Shown here: one piece after another, positions 43,147 through 53,320 of the stretch
Layout: every line of letters begins with the position of its first letter
Position numbering within the stretch: position 1 is the stretch's first letter
Assembly: GCA_917880885.1 (NCBI GenBank)
Contig: OU862922.1
Span: 21,700,627-21,764,626 of the forward strand
Reading direction: 5' to 3'
DNA length: 64,000 nucleotides
Origin: Limnephilus marmoratus
Lineage: Eukaryota > Arthropoda > Insecta > Trichoptera > Limnephilidae
Notes under the pieces: model-generated
Databases searched by the model: none
Told to the model about the DNA's origin: nothing
The model's input: the letters and a program-made list of their open reading frames with translations, nothing else
Position numbers and translations under genes: made by a program

Positions 43147-43641
43147 GACGCGCTCCACGCCGAAACGCAAATTATATAAAATTCCCTCGATAGAAAAAAA
43201 TCGCAAAGTATGCTCCGAAAATTATTATTAAACACGTTTGTTTCAGTTATTTTACAAGTTATATTTGTGAAAAAAATCACAACGTTTCTTTAAATGATAT
43301 TTAAGATAGGGAACGTACCCATACTACGTGACACTTTTAGGGGGGGGGGGTCTTCAAAAGGTCACGCTCCATACAAATGAGCGGCGGGTTCCTTAGGATT
43401 TTGGTCACCGGGGGGGGGGGAGGGGGGGGGTTAAAAATTGGCAAAAAGTTGGTCACGTAGTTTGGGTACGTTCCCATACCTTCCACGAGATTTTTACTCT
43501 ATTTTAAACGAGTTGTGTTTTATTAAACATTTTCGCAATTTTCGTATCGATTTTATCGCTTTAAATATTAGCGCGCTCCTCTAACATTCGTAATTACATA
43601 TCTCTCCATCTTCTTATTTTTGAGCGCGGATGTGGGGCCTT
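43147..43641 (+). repeat. Dispersed repeat X, copy 1 (interrupted by a MITE)
   Basis: Begins GACGCGCTCCACGCCGAAAC and runs CCCTCGATAGAAAAAAATCG, GTTTCAGTTATTTTACAAG, then the MITE at 43309-43475, then CCACGAGATTTTTACTCTAT, TCGATTTTATCGCTTTAAAT and ATTAGCGCGCTCCTCTAACA, ending GAGCGCGGATGTGGGGCCTT. Copy 2 at 48440-48736 lacks the MITE. Class unknown. Confidence 0.75.
43309..43475. mobile_element. MITE, GGGAACGTAC family, copy 2 (TSD ATA)
   Basis: 167 bp starting GGGAACGTACCCATACTACG and ending CACGTAGTTTGGGTACGTTC-CC, with long G runs and GGTCACCGGGG inside. Flanked by ATA (43306-43308 and 43476-43478). The orthologous position in repeat X copy 2 reads AAGATACCTTC with a single ATA, an empty site that proves the boundaries and the 3-bp duplication. 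Opposite orientation to 2307-2462. Confidence 0.9.
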
Positions 43642-44540
43642 AATTACTTTTATGAATCTTTCTCACATATTCTCTCCAAGGTTCCGACAATCGATTTCAC
43701 TTTTAAAAAATCAAAGCTAATCCTAGTTCTAGAGTTCATTGAACCCGAGTTACACATATGTAGATACAGAAACACACCACCGAAATTATTATGTTTAATT
43801 ACATTATGTTGTAAATCCCTGTGAGCGTACTTTGTAGATTATTTTAGAACCAAAACACATAGGAAATCGCAGTATGACTTTATCAACCATCTTGATAGAT
43901 CATAGATATGTACTTGGCCTCCACTATTTATAAGTAGGTGACTCTCTTGCATAAAGCTCTTTCATCACATTATTTCTGGCCAAACGTCCCAACAGCCACA
44001 TCTGCAGCACGGTAAATTAACCCTTATTTCTAAGCAACATAAGGCAGAAGAAAGATTAATTTGCGTTTACTAGTTGGTTTGATTTGACCGTAGTTGCATC
44101 TGAGTACGGGTTTAGATGGCGCCAGGTGTTGGATGGACCCAGTCCCCTGTCATTGTTCTGTAAAAAACTTTAATGCTTGGCATCACATATAGCAAATAAT
44201 TAATAATACTGCACTATCTACGTATGCAGCTTTTTAGTTACTTTAATAATATTAATTTTGCCCTCCTTCATTATGATCTCGCTACATTTGCGGAAATTTT
44301 TACCTGCTGTAGGAAATTGTGGTTATGGTTATTGTAAACTCAAATCAAAGGTTTTAATATACAGGTATTATAGGAGCTTATTCAAATTTGCAAAAAAACT
44401 GACATCTTAGTTTTTGACAGTTAAACGGATATTTCAAAGTACCATCATTTTTGTGTGGGCCATAACTTTTTAACTGTTTTAGTTTAATTATGTAAAAACG
44501 CAACTTTCGTGAGTTTTTAATGAGACATTATAAATCTTCT
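43642..44540. other. Non-coding stretch
   Basis: AT-rich, nothing recognised. Confidence 0.4.
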
Positions 44541-44549
44541 TCTTCGTTG

Positions 44550-44990
44550 GCGCTACACTCCATATCGAGCTTTGACCTCCTGCAACAGTCGCTTCCAACT
44601 CCTCCTGTCCTCAGCGGCTGACTTCCAATTTGGTACCTGGAGAAGCTGTGCTGCATCCCCTCTTACTTCGTCTTCCCACCTCAGTCTGGGTCTTCCCACT
44701 TTTCTCTTTCCACCTGGGTGTCCAGTCAAAATTCTTTTTGGGACGCGTGTATCCGGCATTCTCTATACATGTCCAGCCCATCTCAGCCTGAGGAGTCTCA
44801 TATGTGTTGAGATGCTAGGTGTCTTATATATTATATCATACAATTCTGTATTGTGCCGGATGCGCCACTGTTCACTCCCTTTCACGGGTCCACATATTCT
44901 TCTCAGCACTTTTCTTTCAAAAGTATCCAGCATTTCAGCCATCTTTACCGTCCGTGTCAGCGCCTCACATCCAGAGACATTATAAATACA
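44550..44990 (-). pseudogene. LINE reverse transcriptase C-terminal fragment with one in-frame stop
   Basis: Minus strand: MLDTFERKVLRRICGPVKG, WRIRHNTELYDIIYKTPSI, RLLRLRWAGHV, TAG stop, then RMPDTRVPKRILTG, KVGRPRLRWEDEV and NWKSAAEDRRSWKRLLQE, ending ARYGV and stop near 44553. Both halves are in one frame; only the TAG at about 44760-44762 interrupts. This is the end of a non-LTR retrotransposon ORF2 of a family different from the RTE pieces at 10.4, 40.5 and 49.2 kb. It is cut at its 5' side near 44985. Confidence 0.85.
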
Positions 44991-45625
44991 CAAATTTATT
45001 TGAAAAAACTTTAACTCTTAATTAGCACGACACTTTTCATACAAAATAATATAAAATAATTACTTCATGCTTCGTGCTAATTGTGGAATCGATTATGAAT
45101 TAAAATGACATACATTTAAGAAATCAAGTATTAATGTGCATTGAGCATTGAAGAGAAGTTCAGATAATAATTGAGAGCTCAAAGTTAAAGCTGCTCCACA
45201 AATTCTGCGGTTCACTTTCAAAGGATAGGAAAGAATACTAGAGAGAATCGATTATATTCGGATATAAATTTGTCAAGCTGTCGCTCTCAGATTGTATTGT
45301 GAAGTTTGGCCAAAATCCATTACGAAAATTTGGACAAAATCCTCGTTACGAAATTGATATATTTGCCTCCTCCCCTTTCAGCTAACACATTTAGAGTTTC
45401 TCTTCATCTACAGATTACTAGAGGTAGATAAACATAAAACCAAAAATCCCTTGTTTTATGTTGCAGCTCTTTTAATCAAGTAAATGAGTATTCTATTGTA
45501 TGTTAATTAATTTCATTTACAAAAGTTTTCAGTCCCGGAAGCGAAAAAGTGCAACCATTTTAAAAAAACAAGATTTTTCCCATTTTTTTGGATTTTAAGT
45601 TCATACTGAAAATAAAGTTTTCTGA
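44991..45625. other. Non-coding stretch
   Basis: AT-rich, no recurrent repeat or frame of note. Confidence 0.4.
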
Positions 45626-45629
45626 AAAG

Positions 45630-46130
45630 TTATTTATTTATTTATTTATATTTCAACACCGGGCTTTTACATATAAGTTTATAATACAGAGACAACTTGA
45701 AAAAGTAAACATCACACGAATGGAAGGTATTTTAAAGATTTTAGTAAAAATAATGCATTAAAATACAAGAGAAAGTTTTTAAAGTTGCAGATGGCATAAA
45801 ATAGTAAACATTGTGTATTTACAAAATTTACATAAAAACAATTCTTGACAACTCAAATCAAATGTCACAGTACATAAAAAAGAAAACGGCAACAGGTTTT
45901 TATACTGTAGATAAATATAAAAATACACAAATATATGCAATGTGCTATGTGATTCTCCCTAAATATCAAAATTTACTACAAAAAATATCATTCAAGTGTT
46001 TCTTAAATAATGGTAACTTTGTATTAAATACATCGACACTTGAGGTGAATTTGTTTGCAAGTGTATGAAATCGTGGAATAGGTGCATGTTGCCGAATACT
46101 ATGTTTTGCCTTGTCGCTCGAGTACGTACC
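45630..46130 (-). pseudogene. LINE 3' end: ORF2 tail, UTR and (AAAT)n tail
   Basis: On the minus strand a frame ending near 45970 reads RQHAPIPRFHTLANKFTSS, VDVFNTKLPLFKKHLND and IFCSKF then stop. P(x)PR-(x)5-N-(x)5-VDVFN-(x)5-FKxxLxD is a common terminal pattern in Jockey/CR1-type ORF2 proteins. About 330 bases of UTR follow and end in AAAT repeats (complement of TTATTTATTTATTTA at 45632). Upstream coding is lost. Confidence 0.6.
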
Positions 46131-46460
46131 TTAAAGTCAATGATATACTTATGTTAGTCGGGGTAGTGGATTAACAAGTGTTCAAAAACAAATTAATTTG
46201 AAGGAGGGTGGCGGATGGGCAGGAGACCGTGTGGGTTTGATTTTCGTAAAAAAATTGTTGGAATTGATGAAATTTTGCGAGTTTGAAATTCAAAATAAGA
46301 GAATGGTAACTACCTACCAAGGAAATTTTTAAAGACCATCCCTTTATACTTTTCCCACCCCTTAAAACACAATGTTTGAATGCAGGGTACTTTAGCTACT
46401 TTGAAATAAAATTACGTTTTAATTGATTTCGCTATCAAAAAAAGTAATTTTAAAAAACTT
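46131..46460. other. Non-coding stretch
   Basis: Contains GGAGGGTGGCGGATGGGCAG at 46203. No gene recognised. Confidence 0.4.
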
Positions 46461-46975
46461 CCCAGTGGAGCCAATATCTTTTTCTAATTTTTCAGTCTCC
46501 AGATTTTCGATCGAGTTTTGGTAATATTGTCTTCATTTAATTAAATATTATAATTTGAGATTTTACTCATAAAGTTAAAAATTAAAAATAAATATTCATC
46601 CTAGACTTGCAGAAAAAGTCAATAGATGTCGCGTATTAAAAATAAAATGGATAAAAAATTTACCTAGACACTATCTAGATAGCATTTAGTTCGAGTTGAA
46701 TCTTGCAATCATATATAAAGATAGCAGCAAATAATATGTGCGTTAAGAAAATGAAGATAATGTTGGTAGTTCTCAGTCGAAGTATGATACAGTTAAAAGT
46801 GACCGAATTGGGTATAGGTTCCGTTGCTCAGTTGGTAGAGCACTTGCCATGTAAGCAAAGGGTCCTTGGTTCGTGTCCCAATGGAGCCAATATCTTTTTC
46901 TGATTTTTCTGTCTCCGGATTTTTGATTGAGTTTCGCTAATATTGTCTTCATTTAATTAAATATTATAATTTTTA
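46461..46975. repeat. ~97-bp direct repeats, second copy fused to a tRNA-like head
   Basis: CCCARTGGAGCCAATATCTT, TTTTTCWGTCTCC, TTTCG.TAATATTGTCTTC and ATTTAATTAAATATTATAAT occur at 46461-46557 and 46877-46975. Only the second is preceded by a complete tRNA-like sequence whose 3' acceptor strand (TGGAGCCA) lies inside the repeat. This points to a tRNA-derived SINE, with the first copy 5'-truncated. Confidence 0.65.
46817..46889 (+). tRNA. tRNA-like sequence (Thr-UGU-like, probably pseudogene or SINE head)
   Basis: 73 bases fold as a cloverleaf in part: acceptor GGTTCCG/TGGAGCC pairs at all seven positions with two G-U pairs, the D-arm GCTC-AGTTGGTA-GAGC is canonical, and the anticodon arm CTTGC-CATGTAA-GCAAA shows TGT in the anticodon position but A instead of the invariant T33. 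The T-arm loop is TTCGTGTC with a weakened stem. Defects at base 33 and in the T-arm, plus the repeat context, argue against function. Confidence 0.5.
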
Positions 46976-47811
46976 AAAGTTTATAGTCTGAAAAAAACTT
47001 TATAGTATGAAAAAAACATATTTTTCCGCAAATCATATCAGATTAACACTCTCCGAAGTTTCACGAAATGAACGTGAAATACAATACACAATTTGTATCT
47101 TAAAAATAGTTTATTTTAATAATGGCGTGTGGTAAAATACCTACACAATCTACCTCTACCATTATATTATTACGACACGGGTGCTGACATAATTTTCAAA
47201 AGGCTGGATAAGTGTACAAGATAAGTACGAAGATAATGCACACTTAGTAAACACAGAAAATAGGTTTTAAAATCGTTAGAAAACCTTCCAGTCGCCTGGC
47301 GTCGAAGGCTCCTCGAGTCAGAGCTGATCTCCAGAAAGCCCGCAGGTAAAATACTAATCGATTGAGTAATTTACTAAAGAGATCATTCCTGTAAGTCCAG
47401 CTCGGGTAATGGACTTAAGCACTCATAATCGAGACGTAACGTTTAGCGTTTAACCCGAGGACTCAAAAAGGAAGAAAGCACGAGCATTATAAATTATTAT
47501 AATGTACCTACAACATTAATAATGTATGTGTATGATTTACCTACTCTTTGATAATGGTAACTGTTCGTTAAATTGAGGACGTCAACGGACTAATTATTAA
47601 CTGTTTTTGAAGATTAATGACATCAGATGATGTCGTGATGTTGTGAAGAGACAAGGGATATATATTTGGAGATGGTGAATTTCTAGAAGCAAATGAACAC
47701 AGATTTTGATTGAGGTCATAATGAAATTGATGAATAAGGTCAATGCCAAGCATAAAATCGTTTGAAGGTAAAACTCAAAGTGTTTCTTTTTCGTTTGGCC
47801 ATTAATTTAAT
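46976..47811. other. Non-coding stretch
   Basis: AT-rich, no gene or recurrent repeat recognised. Confidence 0.4.
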
Positions 47812-47814
47812 TAA

Positions 47815-47828
47815 GGGTCGACCGAGAA

Positions 47829-47864
<36 letters not shown>

Positions 47865-48903
47865 TACAATTTCTACCGAGAACTCTGCCTCGGTTTTCGG
47901 CGAAAAATCGCGAAGATTCTCGGCCATAACCAAAGATATTGAAATATAAGTAGATGTGCTATCTGCTGTTTTTACTATGTGGGTCTGCGCTTCCGGGTGT
48001 CGCCGATATTGTTTACCGATTAACAAATAAACTAAAAGAACAAATAATTAACGAATAAACCAAACGAACGTTAAACTAAATGAACCAATTCTTTCCTTAT
48101 TCAAAATATATTGTTAACCAATATTAATGCACATTTTCAAAAAATCAACGAAATGAACAAATTGTTTTTGTATGAAAACTACGCTAATTAGCGCATAGTC
48201 CGGCGACAGTTGCGCGGATACCATAGCATATCTATTCTGTATTTGAATATCTTTGGCCATAACCGAGATCGTTGTAAGTTACGTACTTACCGTTGTAGGT
48301 AGGTACGGTAGAGGATAATAGGATTCAAATCTACCGCGCACGTTCACATTGGTGTCGTCACTTGTGAGAGAGCTGTCAATTGTGATTGGTCGGCTGGCAG
48401 CGAGGCGGGTTTTAATTATAACCATAATGATAATATATAGACGCGTTCCACGCCGAAACGCAAAATATTTACAATTCCCTCGATAGAAAAAATCTCAAAG
48501 TATGCTCCAAAAATTATTTTAAACACGTTTATTTCAGTTATTTTACAAGCTATAGTTGTGATACTTAAGATACCTTCTACGAGATTTTTGCTCTATTTTA
48601 AACGTGTTGTGTTTTATTAAATATTTTCGCAATTTTCGCATCGATTTTATCGCTTTAAATATTAGCGCGCTCCTCTAACATTCGTAATTACATATCTCTC
48701 CATCTTCTTCTTTTTGAGCGCGTACGCGGCGCCTTAAAACAAATTATTATTACATTCTTAAATATACTATATTATGCAAAAATAGTGCATTATCATATTT
48801 TTTCTCAATTAATCTATTCTCGGTCTTGGCTCTCGGTCTCGGCCGAGATTTTAATTTATTCTCGGTCTCGGTTGAGAACGAAAAGCCTGTCTCGGTCGAC
48901 CCC
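47815..48903. mobile_element. 1.09-kb element with GGTCTC hexamer arrays at both ends (TSD TAA)
   Basis: Inverted ends (G)GGGTCGACCGAGA are flanked by TAA (47812-47814 and 48904-48906). Immediately inside the left end is (CGGTCT)n, about five units, and the right end has several inverted CGGTCTCGG units. The interior has no transposase and contains repeat X copy 2. TIR and TSD resemble the GGGGTCGTCC MITE, suggesting the same superfamily. The left end has one G fewer than the right. Confidence 0.75.
48440..48736 (+). repeat. Dispersed repeat X, copy 2 (uninterrupted)
   Basis: GACGCGTTCCACGCCGAAAC through ATTAGCGCGCTCCTCTAACA to GTACGCGGCGCCTTA. It lacks the MITE present in copy 1 and so provides its empty site. 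It lies inside the GGTCTC element. Confidence 0.8.
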
Positions 48904-48969
48904 TAAATTTAAGACAGGTAGATGAGAAATAATAAAATATTTTGTAAAATAGCCGTATTATCTAAGTAT

Positions 48970-49670
48970 TTTTTTTTACATTAGCTGCGCACAGGAGGCC
49001 CCGAGAAAAATAATTACTCTCGGGGCCTACGTATGTCATCTTTGACAGTACTGTGTGAAGGGCTTTTTTGAGGAAAGGAAGGTGAGGAAGAAATAGGAAG
49101 TAAAAAGGTACGAGGGGTTTGTGGTAATCAGGGAGTCAGTGTGTCCAGGAGTGACGGACTTTTGAATGCATCCCTCCCACTGCGGTGTTAGACGATGGGG
49201 AAGAGAGAAAAGAATAAGAAAAAAAGTTATTAAAACTATAAAAATCCGAAAACTTCAGTATCTTGGACATGTGATGAGACATCCAGAAAAGTATGAGATC
49301 TTGCATCTTATAATGCAGCGAAAGATTGCCGGAATACGGGGCTCTGGAAGAAGGAGAACCTCATGGCTGAAAAACCTGAGACAGTGGTTTAACCAGTCTA
49401 CTGTAGAGCTGTTCCGGGCAGCAGTAAACAAAGTCCGCATAGCCAACATGATAGCCAACGTCCGTTGAACGGACAGGGCACAAGAAGAAGAAGAAGAAGA
49501 AGAGAGTTCTGCTGGGGAAGTAAAAATGTGACCTGGACATTCCTCACCCCCTTAAACCCGTCCATCAAACGTAGCGAACCACCTGGGATGACCTATGGCA
49601 GAGGTGTGGATGGTATCCAATGAATTATTTCCGGGGCGGTGGTACGCATACCCGCCTCCCAAACTATAGT
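48970..49670 (+). repeat. Dispersed repeat family P, copy 4, split by a LINE
   Basis: First part (48970-49195) runs TTTTTTTTACATTAGCTGC, hairpin GGCCCCGAG/CTCGGGGCC, GTGTCCAGGAGTGACGGA, ATCCCTCCCACTGCGG. The second (49503-49670) resumes GAGTTCTGCTGGGGAAGT, GCGAACCACCTGGGATGACC, CCGGGGCGGTGGTACGCATA, CCCGCCTCCCAAA. Between them sits an RTE LINE fragment. Confidence 0.75.
49190..49502 (+). pseudogene. RTE-like LINE 3' fragment inserted in family P
   Basis: Plus frame: RKLQYLGHVMRHPEKYEIL, IMQRKIAGIRGSGRRRTSWL, LRQWFNQSTVELFRAAVNK and IANMIANVR then stop at 49466-49468. The 3' end is GGGCACAAGAAGAAGAAGAA, the simple-repeat tail typical of RTE elements. Short matching GAGAG sequences at both junctions may be the target duplication. 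Confidence 0.85.
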
Positions 49671-52096
49671 ATTAGTAAGTACAGTGAGGCGTATTAACAT
49701 TTTACAAAATATTAGAAATAAAGAATTTTTAAATTTGATCATTTTGATACACTCTTTGATGCAGGACGGAGAGATGTTAAATGTCTCAAAAAGGATGCAA
49801 ATTAATAATAAGATGCACCCGGCCATTACGTTAAACCATTCCGGTTTTTAATACCACAGCACCGCAGTTTTATTTTATTTCAGTTATCAAAGTGTTGGAT
49901 CCTTGATGCCACCAGGCGTCGTGAGTTCAGTTCCGCGGCTGGCTAAGTTCTTCATCACAACATTTTCGCTTAATGTGTTGGTTATTATTATTTGGGAATG
50001 GAATTTGTGCTAAGGGATTGGGATCTTACGTTATTCAGGAAGTCAGCAGATGAAATTAAACTGCATACATTCTTGATGTTATTTATGGACCGCAAAAAAA
50101 TTATTGTGATTTTTCACGCCGCGGAAGTTTTACATATCACTAATTACATTATAACGTACTTAAATCCAGGCAGCTGCGAAATTCGACAGATTATTTCTAA
50201 CTGGCATTTATATAACAAGCCGTGACTCACAAATAGCCATATTCATCACACCTAAAGCATGTGTAGACTGTGGACCTCTCCATTGTATGGGCCAGTGTCC
50301 ATTATCATTGAATTTAAAGCATTCTCGACAATTCTGAGAGCGTTGAGAATGATTTCATGGCTTGGAAACGGCGAATATACCCAATTTTGTAAAAGTCCTG
50401 CCATGAATATGCCCAATATTCCGAAGCCCTGCTATGAATGGGCATCTAATTGATAGCGAGAAGTTTCCCGGACATTGAACACAGGAGTCGAGCGGGGGAG
50501 GCCAGAGAAAGGGGTTGAACTGAGCAGGACAGAGGGTAGAGGGTGCAAACTCTGACCGCTACATAGCTCAACATGTTAGGTGATATTGAAATGGAAATAT
50601 ATATTTTTAGTACATTTATTTGCAAACAACAATAATTTTGCGGCTGACGGAGCAGTTCTGGAAGGTTTTTGGAGGGGACCCCACCACTTTCCCAACGGCG
50701 TTATAATGAAACCGCACACTACTTTTTTTTGAACGAAGCTACATTTATTTGAATGACTCTAAACCCTCCAATGTCCATGCATACGGGGTTAGTAAGCAGT
50801 ATGCAAGTACTTACATTAACATCATACAAAAGATAAATAGAAGTAGCAGCCTCTGGAAGGTTTGAAGACACCTTCTGCAAAATAAAGAACAGATTTTGAT
50901 TTGTAATTTTGCGAAGTTTGAAGATGTAATAAAAGCGTTTATTATTATCAATACAATTTATATGAGCGGTGGCCAGGTACTGATTTCAAGTAATTACATG
51001 TATCACTCGTTCAATAAGGTATGTAGATAGGATAAAATTATTAGATTGAAGCCTTTATACAATGTAAAATTAGGTAAAGTACAGTCCTATTGCGTCATTA
51101 AAAATTTATACTAATAAAAATATTTGCCACGTGTTCCAGCTTGACCATACAGGAACAACTGGACTATTGTGGAATACTCGTTAAGCACTTTTCCGCGATG
51201 GGATTTACAAATAAAACGGACAGTTTATCAACAACTGTCATGGATACAGGAATCTGAATAATTCAATTCGTGTACAAATCTACAAATCGCACTAAATTTC
51301 AATCCGTCACGGTTGGGTTCAAATCGCGTCCCTTCTATTGTTAAATATTCGAGTACCCACTTATACCCCTCACAAAAAATTCTGTCCAGCCGAAATTCCG
51401 CAAATAACCTGTGAAATGAGTTTTGAATTAGCCACGCTCTGCGATATTGTTCAGAATTGCTCACAATCGATTCCAGATTTCTATCGCCCATGTGAAGAAT
51501 GATCAAAAAGTTAAAAAGGAAGTTAGATTAAAGTGATTTGGAAGGTATCGACCAGTTTTATATAATTATTACCATACAATGCGGTACGATAGTATCACCC
51601 CACCCAAGAGCACTTCTCTCCCGGTTCGACCGTACACCAGATTTGTTAGGACTTGGAACATGATTTGTTAGGTCTTGGAACACGTGCTCTGAGTATGGGA
51701 AGGAGGTTGGAGTGCAACCGACCAGTATACATGGCATCGTAATAAGGCAATAAGAAGTTGGAATGGACAGGACAAGGAATTAATCGAGCGTTGTTATTTT
51801 TCAATATGTCTTACTTCTTCTTGCCTCTTTTTGGCTCTTCTTGCCTCGCCTTGCCTCTTATTTCATCTTCTTGCATCTCCTCGCCCCTTCTTGGCCCATC
51901 TAAGCTTTTCTTGCCCCTGCATGGTTCTTCATGACTCTTCCAGAGTTCATTTATTTATTAGATAATTATTATTCTGAAAATGAAACAGGATACAAATTAT
52001 TTCAATAAAGTAGGTGGAAATATACAACGTTTCTTGTTGTTGTTATTCTAATCTCCATTAATTGAGTTCATGCCTTTTTCCTCATATACCCTTATA
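49671..52096. other. Non-coding stretch
   Basis: No recognised gene. A pair of ~33-bp near repeats (ACCCAATTTTGTAAAAGTCC and GCCCAATATTCCGAAGCCC) lies at 50378-50440. The 51811-51945 interval is a degenerate CTTCTTGCCTC array. The 92-codon minus frame at 51228-51506 has no known domain. Confidence 0.4.
51811..51945. repeat. Degenerate TTCTTGCCTC minisatellite
   Basis: About ten loose units of TTCTTGCCTCTTTTTGGCTC type, with TTGGC and TTGCC alternating, in a pyrimidine-rich tract. Confidence 0.6.
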
Positions 52097-52246
52097 TTCC
52101 CCCTTATACCCTTTTTCTTCCCAGAACTTCATATCCTTCTTTTCCTCAAAAGACCCTCCACACAGCATCCCCAAAGATGACAAATGACCCTGAGGGGAAT
52201 TATTTTCCACCGGTCCTCCTGTGTGGAGTTATTGTAAAAAAATAAC
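52097..52246 (-). repeat. Dispersed repeat family P, partial copy 5
   Basis: Complement of the family's 5' third: GCATCCCCAAAGATGACA, CTGAGGGGAATTATTTTC and TCCTCCTGTGTGGAGTTATT followed by TAAAAAAATA. CTTCCCAGAACTTC at 52118 marks the limit of similarity. Confidence 0.6.
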
Positions 52247-52458
52247 GAAAAAATTCTACATAGTATTCTTTGATTAAATATACGTCAAGGGCACAGTACC
52301 TACATCATTATCCATATCCAAGTTCTTTAACTTTTCAGGAAATTTACGGTAAGGTATGCATCTGGGAGTTAATGTGCTTTGTGAAATGTTAATATTTCAA
52401 TGTTTCGGTTACAATAATTTCATTTTTAGATAATAATATTTTTATACGTCTTCCACAG

Positions 52459-52624
52459 GTATCATTACCATATCATTGCATGGGGAGGGGGCACTTCATC
52501 AGCTCTAGATCCTGTCGAAAAGGCGCAGAAAACAATTATGAAAATTATTCTCAAACTTCCTCTAACTGCAAACAGTGACCTTATATTCAAAATAATGAGA
52601 GTATTTGATGTTCGACAGATCTAG
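52459..52624 (+). pseudogene. CR1/L2-like LINE ORF2 C-terminus, part upstream of the LTR insertion
   Basis: The plus frame reads YHIIAWGGG, SALDPVEKAQKTIMKIILKL, ANSDLIFKIMRVFDVRQ and is cut by the LTR element at 52625. The IIAWGG-(x)6-L-(x)5-QK-(x)2-KII pattern is the thumb of CR1/L2-type LINE reverse transcriptases. The same frame continues at 59551 (YVKTILVHLFKNKHVL). Confidence 0.85.
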
Positions 52625-53294
52625 TGTTACGTAACAGAATCGGCTCCCGAGCGGAAGGTTAAGTGAATCGTCCCCACTACACGTGCCGACCGTTTCCTCT
52701 CCCCGCACCGCGCGACCACCCCGCGTCAAGCACCAAAGCGCCGGGCGGCCCGCCGGCCGCCATTCCTTCGCTGGCCCTCGGCCAAGCGACTGCGCCACGC
52801 GCGATTTGCGCTATTTGTGCTCCACAATATTAACTCCGCGATGTATTGTTTGCAATTGTGTTGTGAACGGAATCCAGAAAGATGGCAGACCACGCATCTA
52901 GCTATGTGAGTACCAACTCGCTTCCTCCCCCCCACCGTGTGCTTTGAACCGTTTGTAACTTCATTTAAACGCATAGAGAGAGGGAGAAATCCTCGTTAGG
53001 TCAGTAGGGTAGTTTAACTTGTGTTTTGTGCCGACACTGGCCGTATGTGTATCACCCTGTTCTGTTTATTGAATAAACCCTTTAAATGCAAATACTGTGT
53101 ACTGATTGAAGAGGGAGTCCCGGGGATTTTGAGGAGAGGAGGGGAAGGAAGAATTGACCAAGCGAACCACTGGCACTCGCCCTGTTTTTAGGAGGAATCA
53201 TGTTCGAGCCGGTTTGAGCTAACCGACGGCTGTTATTGTGTGTGTTTTACAGGAATAGGGCTTGGGGTAGGCCGCAGCAGCAGCGCCCCCAGCA
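52625..53294 (+). repeat. 5' LTR of a large non-autonomous LTR element
   Basis: 670 bp from TGTTACGTAACAGAATCGGC to GCAGCGCCCCCAGCA, read as identical to 58881-59550. It starts TG and ends CA as LTRs do. It contains AATAAA at 53072-53077, a GC-rich stretch (52680-52800), an ATG with Kozak-like AAGATGG at 52880, a splice-donor-like ATGTGAGTA near 52904, and an acceptor-like GTGTGTTTTACAG near 53251. Target-site bases before it are CTAG, against CTAT after the 3' LTR. Confidence 0.9.
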
Positions 53295-53320
53295 CTGGCG
53301 TTCCCAACTTAGGGGCAATT
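53295..53320 (+). promoter_or_regulatory. Putative primer-binding site
   Basis: TGGCGTTCCCAACTTAGGG starts one base after the 5' LTR. TGGCG is the usual start of a site complementary to a tRNA 3' end (..CGCCA). The primer tRNA cannot be assigned without alignment; a Lys-type (TGGCGCCCAAC) is the nearest I recall. Confidence 0.6.

Noticed and set aside
43029..43642. Repeat X as a piggyBac-like element with TTAA ends
   Set aside because: TTAAGGCGCC and GGCCTTAA near the edges are suggestive, but the two copies do not share the left end and no flanking duplication is clear.
52683..52974. Basic ORFs in the LTR (also at 58939-59230)
   Set aside because: Same sequence occurs in both LTRs and both strands are open because of GC richness; no domain.
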